Of a DNA stretch of 5,929 bases, positions 1-5,480 are shown piece after piece. Below the pieces are notes generated by a model. The model was not told the origin of the DNA. It did not search any database and worked only from the letters and a program-made list of their open reading frames with translations. The stretch covers positions 1-5,929 of the forward strand of contig QMSC01000086.1 in NCBI GenBank assembly GCA_003649515.1, written 5' to 3'. Within the stretch, counting starts at the first letter, position 1. Every line of letters begins with the position of its first letter. Both the position numbers and the translations under genes were made by a program. This DNA is from Thermoprotei archaeon (GTDB lineage: Archaea; Thermoproteota; Thermoprotei; Thermofilales; B20-G17).

Positions 1-6
1 ATAAAG

Positions 7-50
7 AGCGCTCTTCACAAAATGTGCTCAGAAGTTCCAGCGCTCTTCAC
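7..50. repeat. 12-bp direct repeat pair of unknown role
   Basis: The 12-mer AGCGCTCTTCAC occurs at 7-18 and again exactly at 39-50, a 32-bp period with 20 bp between copies. The left copy overlaps a perfect 12-bp palindrome, AAGAGCGCTCTT, at 4-15. On the minus strand each copy reads GTGAAGAGCGCT. Two copies of this length do not make a CRISPR array, and the window edge may hide more copies. It could be a binding site for a regulator of the next leftward gene, or a small chance duplication. The repeat is seen directly; any function is unknown. Confidence 0.5.
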
Positions 51-127
51 TTATCCGCCTTTACAAGGTTCATCATTGCTAAGACAGAAACTTTCAGTAG
101 TACTCTTACGAAATCCTTGGGAAACTG

Positions 128-140
128 ATTTATAAAAATT
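128..140. promoter_or_regulatory. Palindromic TATA-like element with T-tract, 3' of cdc48
   Basis: TTTATAAA at 129-136 is a perfect palindrome, so it can be read as an archaeal TATA box in either direction. On the minus strand it follows a run of five Ts (134-138), about 45 nt after the cdc48 stop codon, which fits a U-tract terminator for that leftward transcript. Read leftward as a promoter, it would start a transcript near position 107, feeding a gene beyond the left edge. Read rightward, it would give antisense RNA across the 3' end of cdc48. Nothing in the sequence decides between these. The remaining 1-181 region shows no convincing gene. Confidence 0.3.
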
Positions 141-181
141 ACCGGGCTTGAATCTAGGTACTTGTAACGTCTATAAAGTCT

Positions 182-2350
182 TTAAGTGGTAATTTTCTTA
201 AAGGTTTTCAGTATCTGTTCATAGAACCTCCTGTCCTCCTCGGCAACGCTGGGAGGAATCTTCTTCAGTGCGCTGATAAAGTGATCCATCCTAACTTTTG
301 TAGGCTTACCAACCTCTCTTAAGGCCGTCATAGCAGCCTCTCTACATACTGCTGCTATATCAGCGCCCGTGTATCCTTCGGTCTGCTCCGCTAGAGACTC
401 AAGGCTGACGTCCTCAGCAAGAGGCATTCTCCTAGTATGCACCTTGAATATCTCTAAGCGCGCCGCTTTATCCGGAGGTGGCACGTATATTATTCTATCA
501 AACCTCCCTGGACGCAACAGCGCAGGATCCAAGATATCCGGCCTGTTAGTTGCGGCGAGAACTATGACGTTTTTTAACATGGTTATACCGTCCATTTCCG
601 TGAGCAACTGGTTTACAATTCGATCAGTGACCCCAGAATCCGTTCTAAGGCCTCTTCGAGGAGCTATAGCGTCTATCTCGTCGAAAAACACTACGCAAGG
701 AGCAGCCTGCCTTGCCTTCCTAAATATTTCCCTTATGGCTCTCTCAGACTCTCCAACCCATTTGCTCAGAACTTCGGGACCCTTTACGCTAATGAAATTA
801 GCTTCACTTTCGGTCGCTACAGCCTTTGCTAAAAGCGTCTTCCCACAGCCAGGAGGGCCAAAAAGTAGGATTCCCCTAGGAGGCTCTATACCCATTTCCT
901 CAAAGTATTCAGGATGTTTAAGCGGCCATTCTACAGCCTCTCGAAGCTCCTGTTTCACGGATTTTAAACCACCTATGTCATCCCAGCGAACTTCAGGAAC
1001 TTCAACATAGACTTCCCTAAGTGCGGAGGGTTGGACGTCTCTTAAAGCTTCCATGAAGTCGCTCATCGTCACCTTTAGGCTCTCTAAAACCTCGGGTGGA
1101 ATTGTCTCCTTCTCTAGGTCTATTTTGGGCAAAATCCTCCGGAGGGCGTGCATAGCAGCTTCTCTACAGAGGGCCGCTAGGTCTGCACCAGTGAATCCAT
1201 GAGTTATTTCAGCTATCTTCTCTAAATCCATGTTCTCTGCCAAGGGCATGTTGCGTGTATGAACCTGCAGAATCTCCTTACGCGCCCTTCTATCGGGCAC
1301 TGGAAAAGCTATTTCTCTGTCAAATCTTCCCGGTCTTCTCAAGGCAGGATCTACAGCGTCGGGTCTGTTAGTGGCAGCTATAACTATTACTTGTCCCCTC
1401 GTCTTAAGGCCGTCCATTAGTGCTAGTAGTTGTGCTACTACTCTTTTTTCTACTTCTCCTGTCACTTCTTCTCTTTTAGGCGCTATTGCGTCTATTTCAT
1501 CTATGAAAATTATCGCGGGAGCGTTCTCCTCGGCTTCTTTAAATATTTCTCTCAATCTTTGCTCGCTTTCACCATAAAACTTACTCATAATTTCAGGACC
1601 ATTAATGGCGATGAAATGGGCTCCGCTTTCAGACGCCACAGCTCTCGCTAGTAAGGTTTTCCCAGTCCCCGGTGGACCGTGGAATAGCACTCCCTTTGGG
1701 GGCTCTATTCCAAGCCTTCTAAATAACTCGGGGTGCTTTAAGGGAAGCTCAACCATCTCCCTAATCTTCTGCTTAGCCTCCTCCAAATCACCAATATCTT
1801 CATAGGTTACTCGCGGAACCTCTACTTCTAATTCCTTCACTGGTTGGGGGCGTATAATTACCTCCGTATCCTCTGCAATGCGGACTATTCTAGTAGGCCT
1901 GGTAGCTGTGACAACGAATTTTAGAGTCGTTCCAAGTACTGGTATTATAACAGTATCACCACGCGTAATAGGTCTGCTTAGTAGCTGTCTCTTAATGTAT
2001 GCTATGAAATTAGGGTCTCTGAAGTCGAGACCGTACATAGCCGTCTCTTCAGCGGGAGCCAGCGTTACGCTTGTCGCCAGCCTCGCCTCGGCTTTTCTAA
2101 CGATAACCGAATCGCCTATGGAAACGCCTGCATTAGCTCTCAGAACCCCGTCCATCCTTATGATGCCCTTACCTTCGTCCTCTAGATAGGCAGGCCATAC
2201 TATTCCCACAGTGCTCCGCTTACCGATAATCTCCACCATATCTCCCGGTGAAACGTTTAGTTTTGCCATGCTCTCCTTGTCTAATCGAACTATCCCCCTA
2301 CCTACGTCCCTCTGCTTGGCTTCCACAACCCTCAATTGAATCTCTGTCAT
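182..2350 (-). CDS. cdc48: Cdc48/p97/VAT-type double AAA+ unfoldase
   Basis: This 722-residue protein is an archaeal Cdc48 (VAT) ATPase. The family forms cytosolic homohexamers that pull substrate proteins through a central pore using ATP, often for degradation by the proteasome. The N-terminal part (about 1-90) is a double-psi beta-barrel and 91-180 is the Nc subdomain. D1 (about 182-440) has Walker A GPPGTGKT 225-232, Walker B IFIDE 281-285, sensor Asn328, arginine-finger region GRFDR 341-345 and pore loop KFYG 257-260. D2 (about 455-700) has GPPGCGKT 498-505, VFFDE 554-558, sensor Asn602, GRFDR 615-619 and pore loop KWVG 530-533. All catalytic residues are present in both rings, so both should hydrolyse ATP. 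The length matches archaeal relatives. The C-terminus (…LKTFKKITT) has no HbYX proteasome-docking motif. The D1 motif usually reading DIGGL is DIGDL (186-190). The start follows a strong Shine-Dalgarno. It lies 77 bp downstream of the DRG-like gene on the same strand and may be cotranscribed with it. Confidence 0.97.
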   Translation of the reverse strand: MTEIQLRVVEAKQRDVGRGIVRLDKESMAKLNVSPGDMVEIIGKRSTVGIVWPAYLEDEGKGIIRMDGVLRANAGVSIGDSVIVRKAEARLATSVTLAPAEETAMYGLDFRDPNFIAYIKRQLLSRPITRGDTVIIPVLGTTLKFVVTATRPTRIVRIAEDTEVIIRPQPVKELEVEVPRVTYEDIGDLEEAKQKIREMVELPLKHPELFRRLGIEPPKGVLFHGPPGTGKTLLARAVASESGAHFIAINGPEIMSKFYGESEQRLREIFKEAEENAPAIIFIDEIDAIAPKREEVTGEVEKRVVAQLLALMDGLKTRGQVIVIAATNRPDAVDPALRRPGRFDREIAFPVPDRRARKEILQVHTRNMPLAENMDLEKIAEITHGFTGADLAALCREAAMHALRRILPKIDLEKETIPPEVLESLKVTMSDFMEALRDVQPSALREVYVEVPEVRWDDIGGLKSVKQELREAVEWPLKHPEYFEEMGIEPPRGILLFGPPGCGKTLLAKAVATESEANFISVKGPEVLSKWVGESERAIREIFRKARQAAPCVVFFDEIDAIAPRRGLRTDSGVTDRIVNQLLTEMDGITMLKNVIVLAATNRPDILDPALLRPGRFDRIIYVPPPDKAARLEIFKVHTRRMPLAEDVSLESLAEQTEGYTGADIAAVCREAAMTALREVGKPTKVRMDHFISALKKIPPSVAEEDRRFYEQILKTFKKITT

Positions 2351-2353
2351 AGT

Positions 2354-2362
2354 ATCCTCCTT
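2354..2362 (-). promoter_or_regulatory. Shine-Dalgarno of cdc48
   Basis: On the minus strand AAGGAGGAT lies three to four bases before the ATG at 2350-2348, with five bases between the AGGAGG core and the start. It is a near-complete match to the archaeal anti-Shine-Dalgarno and fixes this start codon. Confidence 0.8.
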
Positions 2363-2380
2363 ACTAGCTAGAGAGACATT

Positions 2381-2396
2381 TACTTAATAATAATGT
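2381..2396 (-). promoter_or_regulatory. Weak TATA-like element upstream of cdc48
   Basis: The minus strand reads ACATTATTATTAAGTA here, about 26 bp upstream of a position that would leave a leader of roughly 13 nt just containing the Shine-Dalgarno. The match to an archaeal TATA box is poor, so cdc48 may instead depend on read-through from the DRG-like gene. Only short T4 runs follow that gene's stop codon, so there is no strong terminator between the two. Confidence 0.25.
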
Positions 2397-2427
2397 TTCT
2401 CTGAAGTAAAAGTTCATGGCCTTAAAA

Positions 2428-3588
2428 CTAACTAGCTACTATTTCTACTATATCTCCCTCCTCTAATACGAAGTTCCTGCCAACTTTCAGCGGCGATTGG
2501 GGTCGCTTATCATTCCATATCCTCGCGTATTTAAAGTTCTTATAAAGCTGGGAGTGTATCATTCTGGCTACTTCAATAACTGTGGTTCCACGCTTAATCA
2601 CTAACGGCTTCTCTGAAATTTGCTTAGTACCCCGCTTCCTTGTATATATTCTTATTAAATCTAAAGTTCTCATCAATAGCTTAACAAACTCTCTCTTGAA
2701 TGACTCAATATCAAAGCCTGAGGCCGTGAAATATACCCATGGCAAGTCGATGTATTTTGTTAGATTCTCTAATGCTCCGTGACCGACAGCCGTTGGGAAG
2801 CTGGAGAACAGTATAAGAATTGCTGGTTTATACACGACCTCCCCGAAAATTGCCTTCTCTATATCCTCCAACTTGACCTCTCCCTCCACTTCCACTTCTG
2901 CGTGATATATTCCGTAGCTTTTTAGGAACTTCTCCACATCCGCCTTCGAAAACCTTTGAACCTCTCCCTTGATCTCGATGCCACCTGTAGCCTTCTTTTT
3001 CACCCTAACTAATCCCTCAAACCTCCCAACTTTTATTCGTGCACCCTCTAGCTCCTGGACCAGCTTTTTAAGCTGTGCTAAGGGGTCTATGAGAGCATCG
3101 ATAAAGAGCAGGATCACATCAGCATTTCTCGCAAGAGTGAAGACCACGGAATTTATTCTCCCTCCTCCTTCAACCAGCGATGGGGTATCGACCAGCTGTA
3201 CGCTAATACCGTTACAGAATAGCATGGCTGGCTGAGGCTTCCTCGTTTCAAAGGGTGTGGGAGTTGATATAGCCTTAACATTGGTTAATAAGGATGTGAA
3301 TAAGCTCTTGCCAGTATTAGGGTATCCTATTAAGACTGCTTGAATATCTCCTTCCTTTGCTACGAGTTCCCCCTCTCTTCTGCGACTTTGCTTCCTTTGC
3401 TTTCTTTCTATTTCCTCCCGTAACCTCACCATTTGCCTCTTAACATGGGCTCTGAGCTTCTCCGTGCCCTTATGTTTGGGAATCAGCGATAAGAACTCTT
3501 CTAGAGCTCTAAGCTTCTCCTCAGGCGTTTTAGCCTCCATTACTTTAACCCATTTTGCGCGAGCCTCCGCAGGCAAGTTCGTGGGCAT
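2428..3588 (-). CDS. DRG-like TGS-domain P-loop protein with degenerate G motifs
   Basis: This 386-residue protein has the full architecture of the archaeal DRG/Obg-related (HSR1-like) GTPases, which associate with ribosomes and translation factors. Residues 1-70 are the charged N-terminal helical region, including the family-typical IPKHKGTEKL (36-45). The G domain starts near residue 80 with an intact P-loop, GYPNTGKS (88-95). Residues about 187-252 match the DRG-type S5D2L insertion (VKKKATGGIEI at 196-206). A TGS domain fills about 325-386 (RMIHSQLYKNFKYARIW at 342-358). Two motifs deviate. G3 reads DTPS (134-137) where the family has DxxG, and the G4 position after VYKPAILIL reads FSSF (261-264) instead of NKxD. 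P-loop binding may survive, but guanine specificity and normal hydrolysis are doubtful. No frameshift or stop interrupts it, so it looks maintained rather than decaying. The start is supported by AAGGAGG upstream and the family-typical MPTN N-terminus. It is divergent from the PUA gene. Confidence 0.9.
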   Translation of the reverse strand: MPTNLPAEARAKWVKVMEAKTPEEKLRALEEFLSLIPKHKGTEKLRAHVKRQMVRLREEIERKQRKQSRRREGELVAKEGDIQAVLIGYPNTGKSLFTSLLTNVKAISTPTPFETRKPQPAMLFCNGISVQLVDTPSLVEGGGRINSVVFTLARNADVILLFIDALIDPLAQLKKLVQELEGARIKVGRFEGLVRVKKKATGGIEIKGEVQRFSKADVEKFLKSYGIYHAEVEVEGEVKLEDIEKAIFGEVVYKPAILILFSSFPTAVGHGALENLTKYIDLPWVYFTASGFDIESFKREFVKLLMRTLDLIRIYTRKRGTKQISEKPLVIKRGTTVIEVARMIHSQLYKNFKYARIWNDKRPQSPLKVGRNFVLEEGDIVEIVAS

Positions 3589-3597
3589 TTCACATGG

Positions 3598-3605
3598 TCC
3601 TCCTT
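3598..3605 (-). promoter_or_regulatory. Shine-Dalgarno of the DRG-like gene
   Basis: AAGGAGGA on the minus strand ends nine bases before the ATG at 3588-3586. Between them lies an ATG immediately followed by TGA (3595-3590). That ATG is only two bases from the Shine-Dalgarno and cannot extend, so 3588 remains the start. Confidence 0.7.
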
Positions 3606-3642
3606 GGAGCTTCTAAAACCCTCCTAAATAATGAACCCCCGA

Positions 3643-3660
3643 GATTTTATATTGATTTTC
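3643..3660. promoter_or_regulatory. Shared TATA element of the divergent promoters
   Basis: A single AT-rich element sits near the middle of the 97-bp divergent spacer. On the minus strand it reads ATATAAAA (3653-3646) preceded by an A-rich BRE-like GAAAATC (3660-3654). This would start a transcript near 3623 and leave a leader of about 35 nt that contains the Shine-Dalgarno of the DRG-like gene. On the plus strand TTTTATATT (3645-3653) would start transcription near 3675-3680, at or a few bases before the PUA gene. The minus-strand reading is the better match. No other good TATA candidate is visible in the spacer. Distances are estimated from the usual TATA-to-start spacing of about 26 bp. 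Confidence 0.5.
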
Positions 3661-3677
3661 AGATTAAAAACCTCGGG

Positions 3678-3689
3678 ATGATGCATTGA
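3678..3689 (+). other. Three-codon mini-ORF overlapping the PUA gene start
   Basis: ATG ATG CAT TGA spans these bases, and its TGA shares two bases with the TTG start of the PUA gene at 3686. The expected transcription start lies at or just before this ATG, so a leaderless message could begin with the mini-ORF and couple to the TTG. It may equally be incidental, with GGGATGAT acting as a poor Shine-Dalgarno. Confidence 0.25.
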
Positions 3690-4213
3690 AGGATAGTCAT
3701 AGAAGGTTAACAAAGCCCTCCATATGGGAGCTTAAAATGCTTAGAAGCAAGTTAGATTATCAGTATGGTAGAAATATCGGTCACCTAATATTCGATGAAG
3801 ATATTCTGGTTCAGAGGTCTCCTAGAACTCAGAGAATTAGAGAAGTGTATTCAGGGAGGAAATTGCTAGCTGTAGTGCGTATGAACGACGGCCACATACT
3901 CCTGTCTATTAAAGGTGCTCAAATACTAAAATCTAAGTTAGCGTGGCCTGCCCTACGCGTAGTAGTTATGAACGACGTCGCCCCCTTTATAGCGCAAGGC
4001 AGATCGGTTTATGCAAAGCATGTCATAACGCTTGACAAGAAACTTAGAGCAGGACACGATGTACTAGTAGTAGACGAGAACGATAGACTGATAGCGCTAG
4101 GTAGATTGACCTTATCACCGAAAGAAATATTCGAGTTCTCGCGTGGTATAGCTGTTAGGATCAGAAAATCGCTTGGACTGGATAAGTATAGGAGTGGGAA
4201 GAATATATATTAG
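3686..4213 (+). CDS. Stand-alone arcTGT C-terminal-like protein (C2 + PUA domain), RNA-binding
   Basis: This 175-residue protein resembles the C-terminal part of archaeosine tRNA-guanine transglycosylase (arcTGT) and ArcS, without any catalytic domain. Residues about 12-88 match the arcTGT C2-like domain, with the characteristic LRSKLDYQYG (19-28) followed by RSPRTQRIREV (44-54). Residues about 90-162 are a PUA domain: RVVVMNDVAPFIAQGRSVYA (91-110), AGHDVLVVDENDRLIALGR (122-140), then FSRGIAVRIR (151-160). PUA domains bind structured RNA; in arcTGT the domain grips the tRNA acceptor end. The likely job is tRNA recognition, perhaps as a separate subunit for a catalytic TGT encoded elsewhere. 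That is inference. The start is a TTG, the only start upstream of Met18 in this frame because a stop lies at 3665. It keeps the PSIWELK helix preceding the family block. It is the first gene of the rightward block, 44 bp before argF. Confidence 0.85.
   Translation: MKDSHRRLTKPSIWELKMLRSKLDYQYGRNIGHLIFDEDILVQRSPRTQRIREVYSGRKLLAVVRMNDGHILLSIKGAQILKSKLAWPALRVVVMNDVAPFIAQGRSVYAKHVITLDKKLRAGHDVLVVDENDRLIALGRLTLSPKEIFEFSRGIAVRIRKSLGLDKYRSGKNIY
4199..4212 (+). promoter_or_regulatory. Possible TATA box for argF
   Basis: AAGAATATATATTA overlaps the last codons of the PUA gene. A start of transcription about 26 bp downstream, near 4231, would give argF a leader of roughly 27 nt. This could give the argF-secE-spt5 segment its own promoter. 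AT-rich codons at a gene end can produce such a match by chance. Confidence 0.35.
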
Positions 4214-4257
4214 TTGAAGAGTGTCAAATAATTCCTCAGAAGCTGAAGGGAAGACTC

Positions 4258-5196
4258 ATGAAGAACCTGCTCACAGTTACAGACCTTAGTCGAAAAGAAG
4301 TTGAGGAGATTCTCAATATTGCTGGAAGATTTAAAGAAGAAAGAGGAGAAGGTATAAGAAACACCAATATATTGGCCGGAAAGAGCATTTTATTATATTT
4401 TGAAAAGCCTTCAACACGCACTCGAGTCTCCCTTGAAGTCGCAATACTTGAGCTTGGAGGCCATCCCATAATGGTAAGGAAAGAGGAATTACAACTAGTA
4501 CGCGGTGAAAGTATAGCGGATACAGCGAGAGTTCTCAGCAAATACGTTGATGCAATAATAGCGAGAGTTTATAAGCACGAATTCCTCGAGGAACTAGCTA
4601 AATACTCTACAATCCCAGTGATCAATGCCCTTAGCGACCTTTACCATCCCCTTCAAGCTATAGCGGACGTATTTACAATAAAGGAGTACTTTGGCAGGCT
4701 CAAAGGAGTAAGAGTAGCTTTTATAGGAGATGGGGGGAGTAATGTAGCGCACTCGCTAATATTAATATCAGCACTCCTGGGTTTAGATATAACCGTAGCT
4801 TGTCCAGAGAAATACTCTCCAGGCAGCACAGTCTTGAAAAAGGCTCTATTGCTCGCTGAGAAAAGTGGAGCTGAAATTAAAGTAGTAGATGATCCAGTTC
4901 AAGCAGTAAAGGATGCTGATGTAGTTTATACGGACGTTTTTGTAAGCATGGGATTTGAGAGAGAAAGGGAGGAAAGATTAAAAATCTTCCTTCCAAAGTA
5001 TCAAGTGAATCGTAACCTACTTAAAAATGCTAGGAGAAGGATAGTATTCATGCACTGTCTACCTGCTCATAGGGGAGAAGAAGTAGCATCCGAGGTACTG
5101 GACGATGAAACTATATCTCTAGTCTTCAGACAAGCTGAAAATAGGCTCCATACAGCTAAAGCTGTTTTAGCACACATCTTTGGGGTGAGGATCTAG
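4258..5196 (+). CDS. argF: Ornithine carbamoyltransferase
   Basis: This 312-residue protein catalyses transfer of the carbamoyl group from carbamoyl phosphate to L-ornithine, giving citrulline in arginine biosynthesis, in the cytoplasm. The carbamoyl-phosphate domain has the STRTR motif (52-56) and HPLQ (130-133). The ornithine domain has GDGGSN (157-162), DVFVSMG (226-232) whose Asp226, Ser230 and Met231 contact ornithine in the family, and HCLPAHRGEEV (266-276) with the ornithine-binding Cys267. The SMG loop and HCLP signature separate it from aspartate carbamoyltransferase. Length is normal for the family. Small departures are Ser161 where many relatives have the first Asn of an NN pair (Asn162 is kept) and Phe228 where Trp is common. 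ATG at 4258 begins the MKNLLTVTDLS block close to the usual family start; the Shine-Dalgarno is weak (AAGGGA about ten bases upstream). Its TAG stop shares a base with the GTG of secE, implying translational coupling to an export/transcription pair with no metabolic link. Confidence 0.95.
   Translation: MKNLLTVTDLSRKEVEEILNIAGRFKEERGEGIRNTNILAGKSILLYFEKPSTRTRVSLEVAILELGGHPIMVRKEELQLVRGESIADTARVLSKYVDAIIARVYKHEFLEELAKYSTIPVINALSDLYHPLQAIADVFTIKEYFGRLKGVRVAFIGDGGSNVAHSLILISALLGLDITVACPEKYSPGSTVLKKALLLAEKSGAEIKVVDDPVQAVKDADVVYTDVFVSMGFEREREERLKIFLPKYQVNRNLLKNARRRIVFMHCLPAHRGEEVASEVLDDETISLVFRQAENRLHTAKAVLAHIFGVRI
5184..5188 (+). promoter_or_regulatory. Shine-Dalgarno of secE
   Basis: GGTGA lies seven bases before the GTG at 5196, inside the last codons of argF. 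It supports a GTG start that overlaps the argF stop codon by one base. Confidence 0.65.
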
Positions 5197-5480
5197 TGGC
5201 ACTAAGGGGCTTTATTGAATCAACTAAGCGAATATTACGAATAGCTAGAAAGCCTACTCGGGAAAGATTATTTACTAGCTTTAAGGCTTCGCTACTTGGA
5301 TTATCTATTTTAGGCTTGTTAGGCTTCGTAATACAGCTTGCCTCAACTGTGCTAACGCTTGCTGTACGAATGGGTCCTGTCCCTACTATTCCAAGAGAAA
5401 TAGTAATCTACGTGCTTGTAGCAATAATAGTAGTCATACTGGGTGTTGCAGCATATGGAAGAAAAGCCGGCTGGTGGTAG
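5196..5480 (+). CDS. secE: Preprotein translocase subunit SecE (Sec61 gamma) with extra C-terminal helix
   Basis: SecE clamps the SecY channel in the cytoplasmic membrane and is needed for Sec-dependent export and membrane insertion. Residues about 1-29 are the amphipathic helix with the family motif RKPTRERL (18-25). The conserved membrane helix runs about 32-57 and contains the GLSILGLLGFVI signature (35-46). The following MGPVPTIPRE (59-68) lines up with the short tail where archaeal SecE proteins of about 60-75 residues normally end. Here 94 residues are encoded, and residues about 69-87 form a further strongly hydrophobic stretch ending in YGRKAGWW. With a cytoplasmic N-terminus, two helices would return the C-terminus to the cytoplasm, in line with Arg89 and Lys90 under the positive-inside rule. 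The start is GTG with a good Shine-Dalgarno, coupled to argF. The last 26 bases overlap spt5 in another frame. Identity is secure from sequence and from the neighbouring spt5; the role of the added helix is unknown. Confidence 0.92.
   Translation: MALRGFIESTKRILRIARKPTRERLFTSFKASLLGLSILGLLGFVIQLASTVLTLAVRMGPVPTIPREIVIYVLVAIIVVILGVAAYGRKAGWW
5442..5445 (+). promoter_or_regulatory. Shine-Dalgarno of spt5
   Basis: GGTG lies nine bases before the ATG at 5455, within the 3' part of secE. It favours ATG 5455 over the alternative in-frame GTG 5443 and TTG 5446, which lie directly on or next to it. Confidence 0.5.

Noticed and set aside
1..50. CRISPR array at the left edge
   Set aside because: Only two 12-bp copies with a 20-bp gap are seen, far below CRISPR repeat and spacer lengths, and there are no cas genes.
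22..135. Plus-strand 37-codon frame starting at ATG 22
   Set aside because: It is short, has no recognisable motif and no Shine-Dalgarno, and its composition looks like chance.
369..1010. Long plus-strand open frame opposite the cdc48 D2 region
   Set aside because: It is a shadow of the cdc48 coding strand. The minus-strand product carries full AAA+ motifs, while this frame is serine/proline-rich with no family signature.
1424..1440. Inverted repeat TAGTAG-ttgtg-CTACTA inside cdc48
   Set aside because: It lies within conserved D1 coding sequence (VAQLLALMDG region) and is explained by Leu/Ala codon choice; there is no adjacent regulatory context.
3590..3595. Upstream ATG of the DRG-like gene
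   Set aside because: It is followed immediately by TGA and sits two bases from the Shine-Dalgarno, so it cannot serve as the gene start.
4236..4541. Minus-strand open frame opposite the 5' part of argF
   Set aside because: It lies opposite the STRTR-containing region of argF and has no start signal or motif of its own.
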